Below are positions 28,032 through 35,923 of a stretch of 64,000 nt of DNA, piece by piece. The notes beneath the pieces were generated by a model, which worked only from the letters and a program-made list of their open reading frames with translations, was not told the DNA's origin and did not search any database. The stretch is from Nakamurella antarctica (lineage in GTDB: Bacteria > Actinomycetota > Actinomycetes > Mycobacteriales > Nakamurellaceae), in NCBI RefSeq assembly GCF_003860405.1, contig NZ_CP034170.1:2728001-2792000 (forward strand), in the 5' to 3' direction. The number at the start of each line of letters is the position of its first letter. Position 1 is the first letter of the stretch. A program made the position numbers and the translations under genes.

Positions 28032-28916
28032 TTACCGAGCGCCCGGGGTGCTTTGCAGTGCCTCGCGCACGCGGGTGCGGAGCTCCGGCAGTACCTCGGC
28101 GGCGAACCACGGATTCTTGGTCTGCCACCGAAAGTTCAGCGGCGACGGGTGGACGAGAGGGAATTGACGGGGGCCGAATTCGGCGAAATTGCGCACGGTC
28201 TCCGTCAGCGAATCACGCCGAGACTCGGGCAGGTAATAGTTTTGCGCGTACCTGCCAATCAGCAACGTGAGCCTGATATTGGGCATCAGGGTGAGCAGCG
28301 GCGGGTGCCATCGTTGCGCAAAACCCCTGCGCGGCGGCAGGTCTCCGCTGCGCCCGGGGCCGGGGAAGTAGAAGTCCATCGGCAGTAGCGAGAACAGTGC
28401 CGGGTCGCGGAACTGCGCCGGCGTCACCCCCAGCCACTCCATCAGGTTCTTCCCGCTGGCGTCATCCCATGGCACACCGCTGGTTTGTGCCTTGATCCCG
28501 GGGGCCTGCCCGATCACCGCAATGCGGGCCGTTGCCGACGCCGTGTAGATGGGGTGCCACCCGCGCTCCCGCATGACGGCGTTGGGTTCATCATCGGCTA
28601 TGGCGCTGCGGATCGCGTCGAAGGATGCGAGGGCCTCGGCTCTGTGGACTCTGCGCATATCGACTCGATCGCCACGAAATGGCACCCACTCAGATTCCAA
28701 TAAAGCTCGGGCTGCGCCGTCATGGCACATTGCAGGGGTGCCGTCGGCGTAGAGAACACGCCACCACGGTGCGCCGTCCTCCAGCAGCGACACGGCCTTG
28801 CCCGCCTGTCTGGGACCAATTCCGACCGCTTGGCCGATCTCGCCGTACGTAGCGACGCATCCCGTCGGAATGGCCATCACGAAAGCGCGCACCTCGGCCA
28901 CGATGTCTGGGCTCAT
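28032..28916 (-). CDS. Alkyltransferase-like / uracil-DNA glycosylase fusion
   Basis: A 294-residue two-domain DNA-repair protein. Residues 1-85 are an ATL/MGMT DNA-binding domain (YGEIGQAVGIGPRQAGKAV) in which the catalytic PCHRV is replaced by PWWRVL, so it should flag alkylated bases but not remove the group. Residues 100-290 resemble the uracil-DNA glycosylase superfamily: GQAPGIKAQTSG, a PMDFYFPGPGRSGDLPPR segment, and a C-terminal HPSPLNFRW. ATG at 28916 overlaps the DUF488 stop. Domain assignments are from memory; substrate of the glycosylase half is unknown. Confidence 0.75.
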   Translation of the reverse strand: MSPDIVAEVRAFVMAIPTGCVATYGEIGQAVGIGPRQAGKAVSLLEDGAPWWRVLYADGTPAMCHDGAARALLESEWVPFRGDRVDMRRVHRAEALASFDAIRSAIADDEPNAVMRERGWHPIYTASATARIAVIGQAPGIKAQTSGVPWDDASGKNLMEWLGVTPAQFRDPALFSLLPMDFYFPGPGRSGDLPPRRGFAQRWHPPLLTLMPNIRLTLLIGRYAQNYYLPESRRDSLTETVRNFAEFGPRQFPLVHPSPLNFRWQTKNPWFAAEVLPELRTRVREALQSTPGAR

Positions 28917-29476
28917 GATCCTGCTTCAGCTGTTGCGGGATAGGTGATCTCACCGTTTCGCACCTGCGCGAACGGTGTCAGTTCCGCAGGCTTGGTCGAG
29001 GTCAGGGACATGATGTTAAATACCGCCGCCCCCGCCACGATCAGTGCGTCGGTGATCAGCCGCCGGTGGCAGCGCCACGGTACTGCCTCGCTGCACATGA
29101 TCGCCGGCACCGATCCCTGCGCAAGTTCGAGCAACTCCACTAGCCCGGCGGCGAACTCCGGAGTCGTCATATAGTCCGCGTAGTGACTGAAAGCCCTGAC
29201 GCGCCAACCGGTGTTCGGACTTACTACCCCGACCGGGGTGTGCCTGCGACCGCCCAAGTCCTTTATCCACCGGTACCCGATATCGGAGGGTAGGGCCTGC
29301 TCGATCGCGTCCTGGTTCCACTGCGGGTACTTACGCGATGACGGAAACGAACGCACATCCACCAGGGAAGTCACGTTGTTTGCGCGCAGCATTGCCACCA
29401 CCTCATCGAACTCCCGGGTGGAGTGGCCAAGAGTGAAAACCGTTGGCGCCAAGTCCGTTGTCTGCTTTTTCGTCAT
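28913..29476 (-). CDS. DUF488 domain protein
   Basis: A 187-residue DUF488 protein: FTLGHSTREFDEVVAML, LVDVRSFPSSRKYPQW, GYRWIKDLGGRR, and a C-terminal CSEAVPWRCHRRLIADAL-like motif (here CHRRLITDALI). The Cys/His-rich end may bind metal. ATG at 29476 gives the family's usual length. Coupled by a 4-base overlap to the ATL-UDG gene, which hints at a role in DNA repair or damage response; the biochemical role of DUF488 is not settled. Confidence 0.8.
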   Translation of the reverse strand: MTKKQTTDLAPTVFTLGHSTREFDEVVAMLRANNVTSLVDVRSFPSSRKYPQWNQDAIEQALPSDIGYRWIKDLGGRRHTPVGVVSPNTGWRVRAFSHYADYMTTPEFAAGLVELLELAQGSVPAIMCSEAVPWRCHRRLITDALIVAGAAVFNIMSLTSTKPAELTPFAQVRNGEITYPATAEAGS

Positions 29477-29486
29477 AGGAGCGAGG

Positions 29487-29699
29487 TCAATCCACCTGGG
29501 TGAGCGCTTCGCCCTTGTGCATCGCCAAGTGGTCGGTCTTGTCGCTCTTGATCTCGTATTGCGGCTCGTCTTCGCTGCAGCGCCGAGTGCGACCCATAAA
29601 CTCCACATCCTTGGTGTGGACCTTCGTGATCACACCCTGCGTTCGGCCGGATTCGTAATTCCACCGCACGGCGTCACCGACTGAGAACTTCTTCGTCAT
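29487..29699 (-). CDS. DUF2945 small protein
   Basis: A 70-residue protein (MTKKFSVGDAVRWNYESG to EALTQVD) of the DUF2945/hypervirulence-associated TUDOR-like family: a small basic beta barrel with a GDxVxWN start and an YEIKSDKTDHLAMHKGEAL end. Start at 29699 with AGAAGGAGA upstream. It ends 10 bases before the DUF488 start on the same strand. Confidence 0.82.
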   Translation of the reverse strand: MTKKFSVGDAVRWNYESGRTQGVITKVHTKDVEFMGRTRRCSEDEPQYEIKSDKTDHLAMHKGEALTQVD

Positions 29700-29761
29700 C
29701 AGGCTTCTCCTTCTTCTTTCTTGTTTCTTCCCCGTCTGGAACGTTCGGCAAACGTCCCGGG

Positions 29762-30589
29762 CTAGGAAGCGAGCGCGATGATGTTTTCGCTGGCAACAAA
29801 GGCGGCGATCGCGATCAACATTCCGGCGAACGCTCTGGTGAGCGATACGTCGGGCAGCTTGCTGGCGATAGCTTTTCCGGCCAGCGAGGCGACCATCGCA
29901 GCGACGGCGAACGGGATGATGACGTGCCATTCGACATGTACGTGACCCGCTCTGGCGATGAGTGATGCGGTGGAGTTGAGTGTGACGATCAGCAGTGAGG
30001 TGCCCGCGGCCGTGGCCATGGACAGGCCGAAGATCAATACCAACACGGGAACGATGACGAAACCGCCGCCGACTCCGAAGAACCCGGTCAAAAATCCGAC
30101 GCCTAGACCGGCCAGCAAGACGCGCACGCCAGTGGTGAGATCCCAGCTAGTGACGAACGGTGCGGGGCCCGGGCCACCCGCGGGGGTGGGCACTTTTGTT
30201 GTGGCTAACGCGGTCTTGGCAGCGGCGTCATTGCGCGCCCGGATCAACATGGCGACTGCAGCGAGCACCATGACGACGGCGAAACTGAGCAGCAGCCAGC
30301 GTTGGTCAACCTGTGCGTTGAGGGCAGTGCCAGCGACAGCCGCCCCAATACCGGCGATTCCGAACAGGACGCCGAGGCGCCACATCACGTGGTGGCTACG
30401 CGCGTATCCGCTCATGCCGGTGATGGACGCGGCGCCCACGATAACCAGGCTGCCAGTGGTCGCCTCCTGCGCGGTCTGACCCAACAGATAGATCAAGGCT
30501 GGGACGGTGAGAATCGCGCCGCCGCCGCCAAGCGCGCCCAGGAAGGCGCCGATCAGCAGACCTAGGCCGATGGCCGCCGCGACTATCAA
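29762..30589 (-). CDS. TauE/SafE (TSUP) family permease
   Basis: A 275-residue membrane protein with about eight hydrophobic segments and the TSUP repeats GAFLGALGGGGAILTVPAL and GFLTGFFGVGGGFVIVPVL, each a G-rich hairpin. Members move sulfite, sulfoacetate, taurine-derived or other organosulfur anions. The start appears to be TTG at 30589, overlapping (TTGA) the stop of a truncated upstream reading frame, which suggests former translational coupling. Confidence 0.85.
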   Translation of the reverse strand: MIVAAAIGLGLLIGAFLGALGGGGAILTVPALIYLLGQTAQEATTGSLVIVGAASITGMSGYARSHHVMWRLGVLFGIAGIGAAVAGTALNAQVDQRWLLLSFAVVMVLAAVAMLIRARNDAAAKTALATTKVPTPAGGPGPAPFVTSWDLTTGVRVLLAGLGVGFLTGFFGVGGGFVIVPVLVLIFGLSMATAAGTSLLIVTLNSTASLIARAGHVHVEWHVIIPFAVAAMVASLAGKAIASKLPDVSLTRAFAGMLIAIAAFVASENIIALAS

Positions 30590-30749
30590 GGTTGGACTCC
30601 GGCTTTGAAGATGCTGTTGCTGAAAAGGATGACTGCCTCCGTGCGCTCGCTGCCAAGGTCTGGGCTCTCCAGGGCAACGCTTGCCTGGCTTGCGGTGGCG
30701 GTGATTGCGCGGGAGACCCCGTACTCAGCTTGCCACTCCCCACAAGCGA
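30586..30749 (-). pseudogene. 3' tail of an unrecognised upstream gene
   Basis: An open frame of about 50 codons (EWQAEYGVSRAITATASQAS to FSNSIFKAGVQP) ends in a TGA that overlaps the TauE/SafE start. It looks like the last part of a protein once coupled to that gene. Its 5' side is replaced at about 30750 by a fragment of the acyl-CoA dehydrogenase gene. Family not recognised. Confidence 0.4.
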
Positions 30750-30935
30750 CAACCGCACCACCGACCGAGTTAGCGAAAAGCCGACAGCCCCGTGATCGCC
30801 TGCCCAACAACCAGAGTGTGCATCTCCACCGTGCCCTCATATGTGAGCAGCCCTCATATGTGAGCAGCCCTCATATGTGAGCACCGATTCGGGGTTGTTC
30901 ATGTGCCGGATCACCGGGTACTCCAGGCTGACGCC
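30750..30935 (-). pseudogene. Remnant of acyl-CoA dehydrogenase 3' end (left direct repeat)
   Basis: This stretch repeats, in the same orientation, the last ~45 codons and trailer of the intact acyl-CoA dehydrogenase gene (57239-57390). By eye the 152 alignable bases differ at about 9 positions, and the left copy has gained two extra copies of a 17-base unit. It cannot be expressed as protein. It marks the left edge of the accessory region. Confidence 0.85.
30833..30883. repeat. Three tandem copies of a 17-base unit
   Basis: GCCCTCATATGTGAGCA occurs three times in a row; the intact dehydrogenase gene has it once (with two changes) at about 57323. The expansion lies within the gene remnant and shifts its frame. 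Confidence 0.9.
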
Positions 30936-30992
30936 ACCCTACTCCGAGCGTTCGTATAAATGGCGGGCCCCAAACACCAAGCGGAAAATCCG

Positions 30993-32030
30993 GGCTCTTC
31001 CGACTTAGCAGGGGCGTAGGCGTTTGACCCTGGATGGCACTGGCCTGGTTTGGCGGGTGCAGGCCCACCGTACGCGGCGGCGTTGGTTGTCCTGGTTTCG
31101 GAAGCCGAATGCGATCCGGCCGATCATGGAGCCGTCGCTGTGGGGCGTAGCCGCGATGGGGTTCACGATTCGGTTCTCGCCTTCACTTTTTGCATTTGAC
31201 AGATTCGTTTCGATCGCGGTGATCATCGGTTCCTGCCAGGTATCGACGGTGGTAGCCAGTCGGTGAATCTCGGGGGTCGAGCACCGGGCGGCGAAGGTGT
31301 AGAACTCGTCGAGGCGCCGCCAGATCTCATACCGAAGGCCGCCGTTATCTTTGCAGGCCAACACATCACGAAGAAGTTCTTTGGCGATCCAGGCGGCCGC
31401 AACATCGCCGTTGACATCCAGGTCCATGACTTTGTCGAACAGGTTCTGCCGCTGCTGGGCGGTCAACCTCTCAGCCTCGCGCAGCAACCGTCGGCGGCTG
31501 AGCCACTCCGGATCTGCCTTACGGCCGCGTCGCCCACGCAGTTCCTGAGTGGTCCTACGCCGAACTTCGTCGACCATCTCCTTCGCCAGCCGGACAAGAT
31601 GAAACCGATCCACGACGATCTTCGCGTGCGGCAACGCCTCCCGGATCGCTTTCGCATACGAGGCAGACATATCGATCGCGACATGAGTGATACCGGCCTT
31701 AAACGCGGCGCCGCACCCATCGAGCCATCCCACCACCGCCTTAGCGTCCCGGCCGTTGACCTGAGCCAATAGGCCCTGATTCCCGCTGATACCGACGAAT
31801 CCGGTATCGAAGGGGTCAACCCACCGGCGGAGCCCAGTGACCGGGTCGGTAACCCATTTCGGTTTACCCCGCCTGGTTTCGTCGATCCCGAGAACGAACA
31901 CCGGATCAGGGTCAACACCTAAAACCGGGTCCAACAATTTCGAGAAGGACGGCAGAGACAAGATAGCAAGGAAAAGTTTCCAGAAGGCGCCCCCAGCACT
32001 GCCCGCTGCTGCCTGCGCCACGGACCGTGG
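30993..32030 (-). mobile_element. ISL3-family insertion sequence, 5'-truncated and decayed
   Basis: The minus-strand frame (about 31005-31990) encodes an ISL3-type transposase C-terminal two thirds: VLGIDETRRGKPKW, VAIDMSASYAKAI, VVDRFHLVRLAKEMV, the WIAKELLRD region and NAKSEGENRIV. The N-terminal zinc-finger part is missing, and residues just before the terminal FGFRNQDNQRRR show an insertion. GGCTCTTCCGACTTAG at 30993-31008 looks like the 3' terminal inverted repeat. The broken 5' end abuts the XRE gene. Confidence 0.75.
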
Positions 32031-32060
32031 ACAGGATATCCGATGTTGTATCGTTGAAGT

Positions 32061-32414
32061 ATGGCGAAACCTGGACCCACGACATCGGGCTACCACGAAC
32101 GGCTGCCTGGCAACATCCTGAAACTGGCCCGAGCACAAAAAGGATTGTCGCAGCGGCAGCTTGCTAACGCAGCTGGAACCGCGCAGTCCTACATCGCCCG
32201 CATTGAATCTGGCACAGTGCAACCATCCATGCTGGCACTGTGCAAAATTCTCGCTGCGGCGGATCTGGAACTACGACCGCAACTCGCCTCGTATGACGAT
32301 CACGATGATGTTCTCGACCGCCGACGTTCAGCACTGACCGACGACCAGCGTAGCGAAGCCGACGGCCGCCACCAGTCAATGGTCAATCTGTTCACGTCGG
32401 GCCCTGCAGCATGA
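32061..32414 (+). CDS. XRE-family HTH regulator / putative antitoxin
   Basis: A 117-residue protein with an XRE helix-turn-helix at about 15-70 (LARAQKGLSQRQLANAAGTA, YIARIESGTVQPSML). The C-terminal 45 residues are charged and probably contact the partner or a target. It overlaps the nucleotidyltransferase gene by 4 bases (ATGA), an arrangement common in toxin-antitoxin operons. It sits beside the broken end of an ISL3 element. Confidence 0.8.
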   Translation: MAKPGPTTSGYHERLPGNILKLARAQKGLSQRQLANAAGTAQSYIARIESGTVQPSMLALCKILAAADLELRPQLASYDDHDDVLDRRRSALTDDQRSEADGRHQSMVNLFTSGPAA

Positions 32415-32935
32415 GCGAACCATTCGACGCCGAAGCTATCTTCCGGGTCCTCAACCAGCACCACGTGCAGTACGTCGTCATCGGTGGATACGCCGCACTA
32501 CTCCACGGCGGGACAAAACCAACTGTCGACGTCGATGTCACCCCCGCAACCGACACTCAAAACCTCACCAACCTCACCGCGGCGTTGGTCCATCTGCAGG
32601 CCCGCATTAGGGTCGACGGAATCCACGGCGGCCTTCCTTTTGCAACCGACGCGAACGCGCTAGCAGGAATGACTGCGTTAAACCTGGTAACTGCCTACGG
32701 TGAACTCGACCTGAGCCTCTCTCCGTCAGGCACGCAGGGCTACCCCGATCTAATCCGCGCCGCTGCCCCGCATCAAGTCGGAAATCTGGCCGTCCAAGTC
32801 GCCTCGCTACGAGACGTCATCCGCTCCAAAACAGCCGCGGGACGGCCGAAAGATTTCGATGCCCTACCCGAACTGATCACTATCGCCAATCGTCAACGCC
32901 CCCACGACCAGGTCCAAAACTTTCGCGGGGACTGA
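32411..32935 (+). CDS. Minimal nucleotidyltransferase-like protein, putative toxin
   Basis: A 174-residue protein with a nucleotidyltransferase core: FRVLNQHHVQYVVIGGYAAL, then TVDVDVTP, where the GG...D-x-D pattern marks the polymerase-beta-like active site. A third acidic strand is ELDLSLSP. Helix at the end includes RDVIRSKTAAGRPKDFDAL, typical of this family. With the upstream XRE gene it may form a toxin-antitoxin module that modifies tRNA or a protein; this is an inference from the architecture. Confidence 0.7.
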   Translation: MSEPFDAEAIFRVLNQHHVQYVVIGGYAALLHGGTKPTVDVDVTPATDTQNLTNLTAALVHLQARIRVDGIHGGLPFATDANALAGMTALNLVTAYGELDLSLSPSGTQGYPDLIRAAAPHQVGNLAVQVASLRDVIRSKTAAGRPKDFDALPELITIANRQRPHDQVQNFRGD

Positions 32936-32998
32936 TGCACTTATGGTGTGCGTGATCGGAGTTGACATTCTGGCAAGTGGACGTTTTGGATTGTTCTT

Positions 32999-33484
32999 AT
33001 GACGACTTCTGATGGCCCCGCCCACCCGGTTTCCTCGCTCACCATTCGAACTGTCGATGGCGACGTTTTCAGGGAATGGCGCACCCCTGACGGCGAACTC
33101 CATGACGGGCCAAATGGGGAGCCTGCTCAGACGGAAATTTGGCCGGAGGGCAACCAGATCACTAGGTATTACACCGCTGGCGTGGCGACCAATGGGCGTG
33201 GGGGCAAGCCTGCCACTTCGTGGTTTTCCGGCGACGGCTCCTTTGGCTTTGAGAGGTGGACGGACGGCAAACTCACCGACGGACCTCAAGGCGAACCCGC
33301 CCGGGTGAACGTGGCCGAAGACGGCGCGATCATCGTGGAACGGTGGAATGACAGCCTGCGCAACAACGGATCCAGCGGTGAACCAGCCTGGCTGGAACTC
33401 AACATGGACGGAAGTGTGACGCGAAGCAACAGCCCGGTTCAGGGCGGTGCGGAGTCACTTGATCTGAAATGGGTGCTGGGTTGA
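32999..33484 (+). CDS. Small protein with four GEPA-type repeats
   Basis: A 161-residue protein, family not recognised. It is made of four imperfect repeats of about 35 residues, each with a W or YY, a polar strand and a D/N-G-x-x-G-E/K-P-A turn: DGPNGEPA, NGRGGKPA, DGPQGEPA, NGSSGEPA. No signal peptide. The fold is probably a small beta-repeat sheet like those in polymorphic toxin or immunity proteins. It stands alone on the plus strand next to the toxin cassette array, so an immunity or toxin-linked role is possible. Confidence 0.55.
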   Translation: MTTSDGPAHPVSSLTIRTVDGDVFREWRTPDGELHDGPNGEPAQTEIWPEGNQITRYYTAGVATNGRGGKPATSWFSGDGSFGFERWTDGKLTDGPQGEPARVNVAEDGAIIVERWNDSLRNNGSSGEPAWLELNMDGSVTRSNSPVQGGAESLDLKWVLG

Positions 33485-33485
33485 T

Positions 33486-33677
33486 GCGCAGGGCTGTGAC
33501 TTTGAGGATCGAGCGGAGATCTCTGCGGGGCTGAAGGCGGGCTGGTCTCTCACCCAGATCGCGCAGGACCTGGTCGGTCGAAGTCGGAGATCATTCGAGA
33601 GGTCAAGCGCAACAACGTATCCGGCGTCGGTGGGTATCGGCCGGTGGCAGACGATCAGCGGGCTACGGCAGCGTAAA
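33486..33677 (+). mobile_element. IS30-family transposase remnant
   Basis: Two short frames spell the N-terminal HTH of an IS30-type transposase: DRAEISAGLKAGWSLTQIAQ followed, one frame over, by SEIIREVKRNNVSGVGGYRP. A frameshift lies near 33575-33590 and the rest of the gene is missing, so the element is dead. Confidence 0.65.
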
Positions 33678-33748
33678 AAAACAAATTCCGCTGTCCGAAA
33701 TCCACGCGGCGGATCAGATCGAGGCTAGCGCGTAAATATCCGCACTAC

Positions 33749-34207
33749 CTACTGGGCGAACTGCGGGAATTTAGCTAACCACTGCTGCTCAGTAAATTCC
33801 GACCTAACAGGATGCCACTCAGGAATCTCCGCGTACGGACGAGGGAAATGTTCTAAGTCATCAATGTATGTCTCGTCATACGGTTCTACTGCCCATTCCG
33901 GTCGGTCATCGTAGTTGTAAGCGATCTCCAATGAATTGAGGTCTCTATCAAGAACGGTCTTGCAACTAAACCAAACCCCATGATTCGGCGTGGCCATTGC
34001 TTCCCTGAGACTTATTAACGCTCTCACTGTCCTGGACGGCACTTTCACGCTTCGCTCCTCGCCTTCACTGCTGAAGCTGGTGACTAAAAACTCCGACGCG
34101 CCTTGCGTACTATTCATTTGCACTACGAAGCGAACCCATCCATCGCTGTACTCATCGAGAATAGAATTCTGAATTTCGGTCTGTAATTCTTGAACTTCCT
34201 GATCCAT
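33749..34207 (-). CDS. YezG/DUF600-family immunity protein
   Basis: A 152-residue cytosolic protein with the DUF600 pattern: LREAMATPNHGVWFS, a DRDLNSLEIAYNYDDRPEW strand pair, then DDLEHFPRPYAEIPEWHPV. YezG in Bacillus subtilis neutralises the nuclease toxin YeeF. It starts 9 bases after the end of a DNA/RNA non-specific endonuclease tip, its presumed target. Codon use is A/T-richer than the backbone. Paralogues occur at 39207-39662 and in the C-terminal half of 44163-45152. Confidence 0.8.
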   Translation of the reverse strand: MDQEVQELQTEIQNSILDEYSDGWVRFVVQMNSTQGASEFLVTSFSSEGEERSVKVPSRTVRALISLREAMATPNHGVWFSCKTVLDRDLNSLEIAYNYDDRPEWAVEPYDETYIDDLEHFPRPYAEIPEWHPVRSEFTEQQWLAKFPQFAQ

Positions 34208-34215
34208 AATATCTC

Positions 34216-34776
34216 CTAATTTGCTAAATATCTAAAAAATTCTTGTCCGTTGATTGTATAGGCAATGTCGTATCCAGCGGGACGCGTACTATTGCCCTTA
34301 TAGCTAAACTCTATCTTAACGTTCACAGGTGTGCCCGCATCTGCCGCTTTTTTCCAAATGTCCTCTAACTTTCCGTATTCTCTCGTCCCCACAGCATTAA
34401 GTTCCGCCTTCATTCCAGTTATGTTGATATCCTCGTCAGGGCCACCGTATTGCGTCCCATAAATATGACCCCCTTGATCGCCGGGTTGACGGTCATTCCG
34501 TCCCCCTCGATTACCTGCTGTGCGTTGCTGGTGTGTGTTCCTCACCCCGCCAGATGTTGAATCCAGAACCGCTTCGCTTTTTACTACCCGCCCGGATGAA
34601 TCGGTATGGTACACGAACTTGTTATCGACAACGTAGGTGGTATTCGGTTTAGGTGCGTTGAGTTCGGAATTCCATTGGCCAGGTTTGCCAGCCGCAGTAC
34701 GGACAACCGGCAATTGGGTTTCCACAGCAAGAGGCTTCGGTCCCTGCGGAACACTTGGCTCACCATGCGGAGCCAC
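34216..34776 (-). CDS. Orphan toxin tip: DNA/RNA non-specific endonuclease
   Basis: About 186 residues. A Pro-rich linker leads to PKPNTTYVVDNKFVYHTD, the pretoxin strand of YeeF-type nucleases, then the nuclease core: QQRTAGNRGGRN, DQGGHIYGTQYGGPDED with the catalytic GGH, NITGMKAELN, and VNVKIEFSYKG near STRPAGYDIAYTI. There is no T7SS secretion domain. The frame continues upstream into the edge of an IS3 fragment near 34780, so it is a displaced C-terminal tip. The M at 34776 is only the first available start. Its immunity gene follows. Confidence 0.75.
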   Translation of the reverse strand: MAPHGEPSVPQGPKPLAVETQLPVVRTAAGKPGQWNSELNAPKPNTTYVVDNKFVYHTDSSGRVVKSEAVLDSTSGGVRNTHQQRTAGNRGGRNDRQPGDQGGHIYGTQYGGPDEDINITGMKAELNAVGTREYGKLEDIWKKAADAGTPVNVKIEFSYKGNSTRPAGYDIAYTINGQEFFRYLAN

Positions 34777-34782
34777 GCCAGG

Positions 34783-35262
34783 TGTATCTGGCTGTGGTGT
34801 CGGACTGCTTCACCAAACAGGTGGTGGGTTACGCGATGGCCGATCACATACGCACCGAGCTGGTGATGCAAGCGATGATGATGGCGCACAAACGGAAGGC
34901 TTTCATTCCTGGAATAACCATATTTCACAGCGACCGCGGCTGCCAATACACCTCCACGGAACTGAAAGTAGCAGCGAAGGTATATGGACTGCGGCTTTCC
35001 CTTGGGCGTACCGGGACTTATTATGATAATGCGTGGGCGGAATCGTGGAATGGGACACTCAAAAACGAACGCGTTAACCGAACCGAATACCCCACACGTA
35101 AACACGCTCAAATTGACATTACCCAGTATATCGAACTAAGATGCAACCAGATTCGGCTTCACTCAGCACTCGGGTACCGAACCCCAAACGAAGCCGAAAC
35201 CGAATGGCACCAACAGAACACGGCAGCATAAAACCCACCCAAAACACTGTCCGAAACAGCAA
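34783..35262 (+). mobile_element. IS3-family transposase (OrfB) 3' fragment, copy A
   Basis: Codes for the C-terminal part of an IS3 OrfB: YLAVVSDCFTKQVVGYAM, FHSDRGCQYTS with the second catalytic D, and DNAWAESWNG with the E. It ends at a stop at 35229-35231. The first catalytic region and orfA are missing. Nearly identical to copy B (40138-40964), but in frame where B carries a one-base insertion. It is fused at its left edge to the nuclease tip. Confidence 0.8.
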
Positions 35263-35291
35263 GGCTCCTCAGTGTTGCCTGCGTTATCCAT

Positions 35292-35840
35292 TTAAAAATC
35301 GAACGGCTTCGTCTTACCACTTTTAAAGTCTTCCAGCGTGCCTTGATGAAGCATAACGATAAAGTTGAATGCGTAAATAAAGGACGGAAATGTCTCGACA
35401 TCTCCGTCACCGAACCAATAAGCACGCGGGTCTGTAGGGTCAGCTGAAACTAGGAGACGGGCACCACTATCTGGGCTACTCCCTACAACGAACAGTAAAT
35501 CAGGGTCAAAATCTGGCTCAAACTCTAACGCCACTTCTAAGCATACGTCGCTTTCCATCGCCTCGCTAGCGCGCTTAATTTCAGAAAGTGGCAGTAAGGA
35601 GAATGAGAAATAAACCTCATGCCAACCGTTAAATTGCCTGATCCATTCGTTAAATTCAAAGGGTGTATTCGCGTAAATCGCTGAATATTGCTCTAATTCT
35701 TCACTGGTCGCACCAAGCTCCGGCAGAGAGTCACCTATGAGCGAAGGGTTTTCGAACTCAAGAATTTGGCGTTTGAGAATGATGAGAAAGCCGACGAGAT
35801 TTCGCCATCCCGCCTTAGTATTATCAAATTCCATAACCAT
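35292..35840 (-). CDS. SUKH-like (SMI1/KNR4) immunity protein, copy 1
   Basis: About 182 residues. LPELGATSEELEQYSAIYA, EFNEWIRQFNGWHEVYFSFS, LLFVVGSSPDSGARLLVSA and TFPSFIYAFNFIVMLH resemble the SUKH superfamily of toxin immunity proteins. ATG at 35840 matches the start of the paralogues (FDNTKAGWRNLVGF next). It lies directly downstream of the toxin at 35924-37453 and probably protects against its C-terminal domain. It is A/T-rich. SUKH assignment is by motif only. Confidence 0.65.
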   Translation of the reverse strand: MVMEFDNTKAGWRNLVGFLIILKRQILEFENPSLIGDSLPELGATSEELEQYSAIYANTPFEFNEWIRQFNGWHEVYFSFSLLPLSEIKRASEAMESDVCLEVALEFEPDFDPDLLFVVGSSPDSGARLLVSADPTDPRAYWFGDGDVETFPSFIYAFNFIVMLHQGTLEDFKSGKTKPFDF

Positions 35841-35923
35841 TATCTGCAGCGCTCGCCTTCGCTTGATAATTCTCTTCACATGAATCAGAGTTAACCTATC
35901 ATTATATTAGCACGTTGGGATCT

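Noticed and set aside
30586-30840. A real 84-residue gene starting MRARWRCTLWLL
   Set aside because: The first part is the wrong frame of the dehydrogenase remnant (the same shadow occurs at 57138-57329); only the last ~50 codons may be a genuine gene tail.
30750-30935. tRNA-type attachment site
   Set aside because: The repeat is part of a protein-coding 3' end; no tRNA cloverleaf was seen here or at 57239-57390, and no integrase gene was found in the island.
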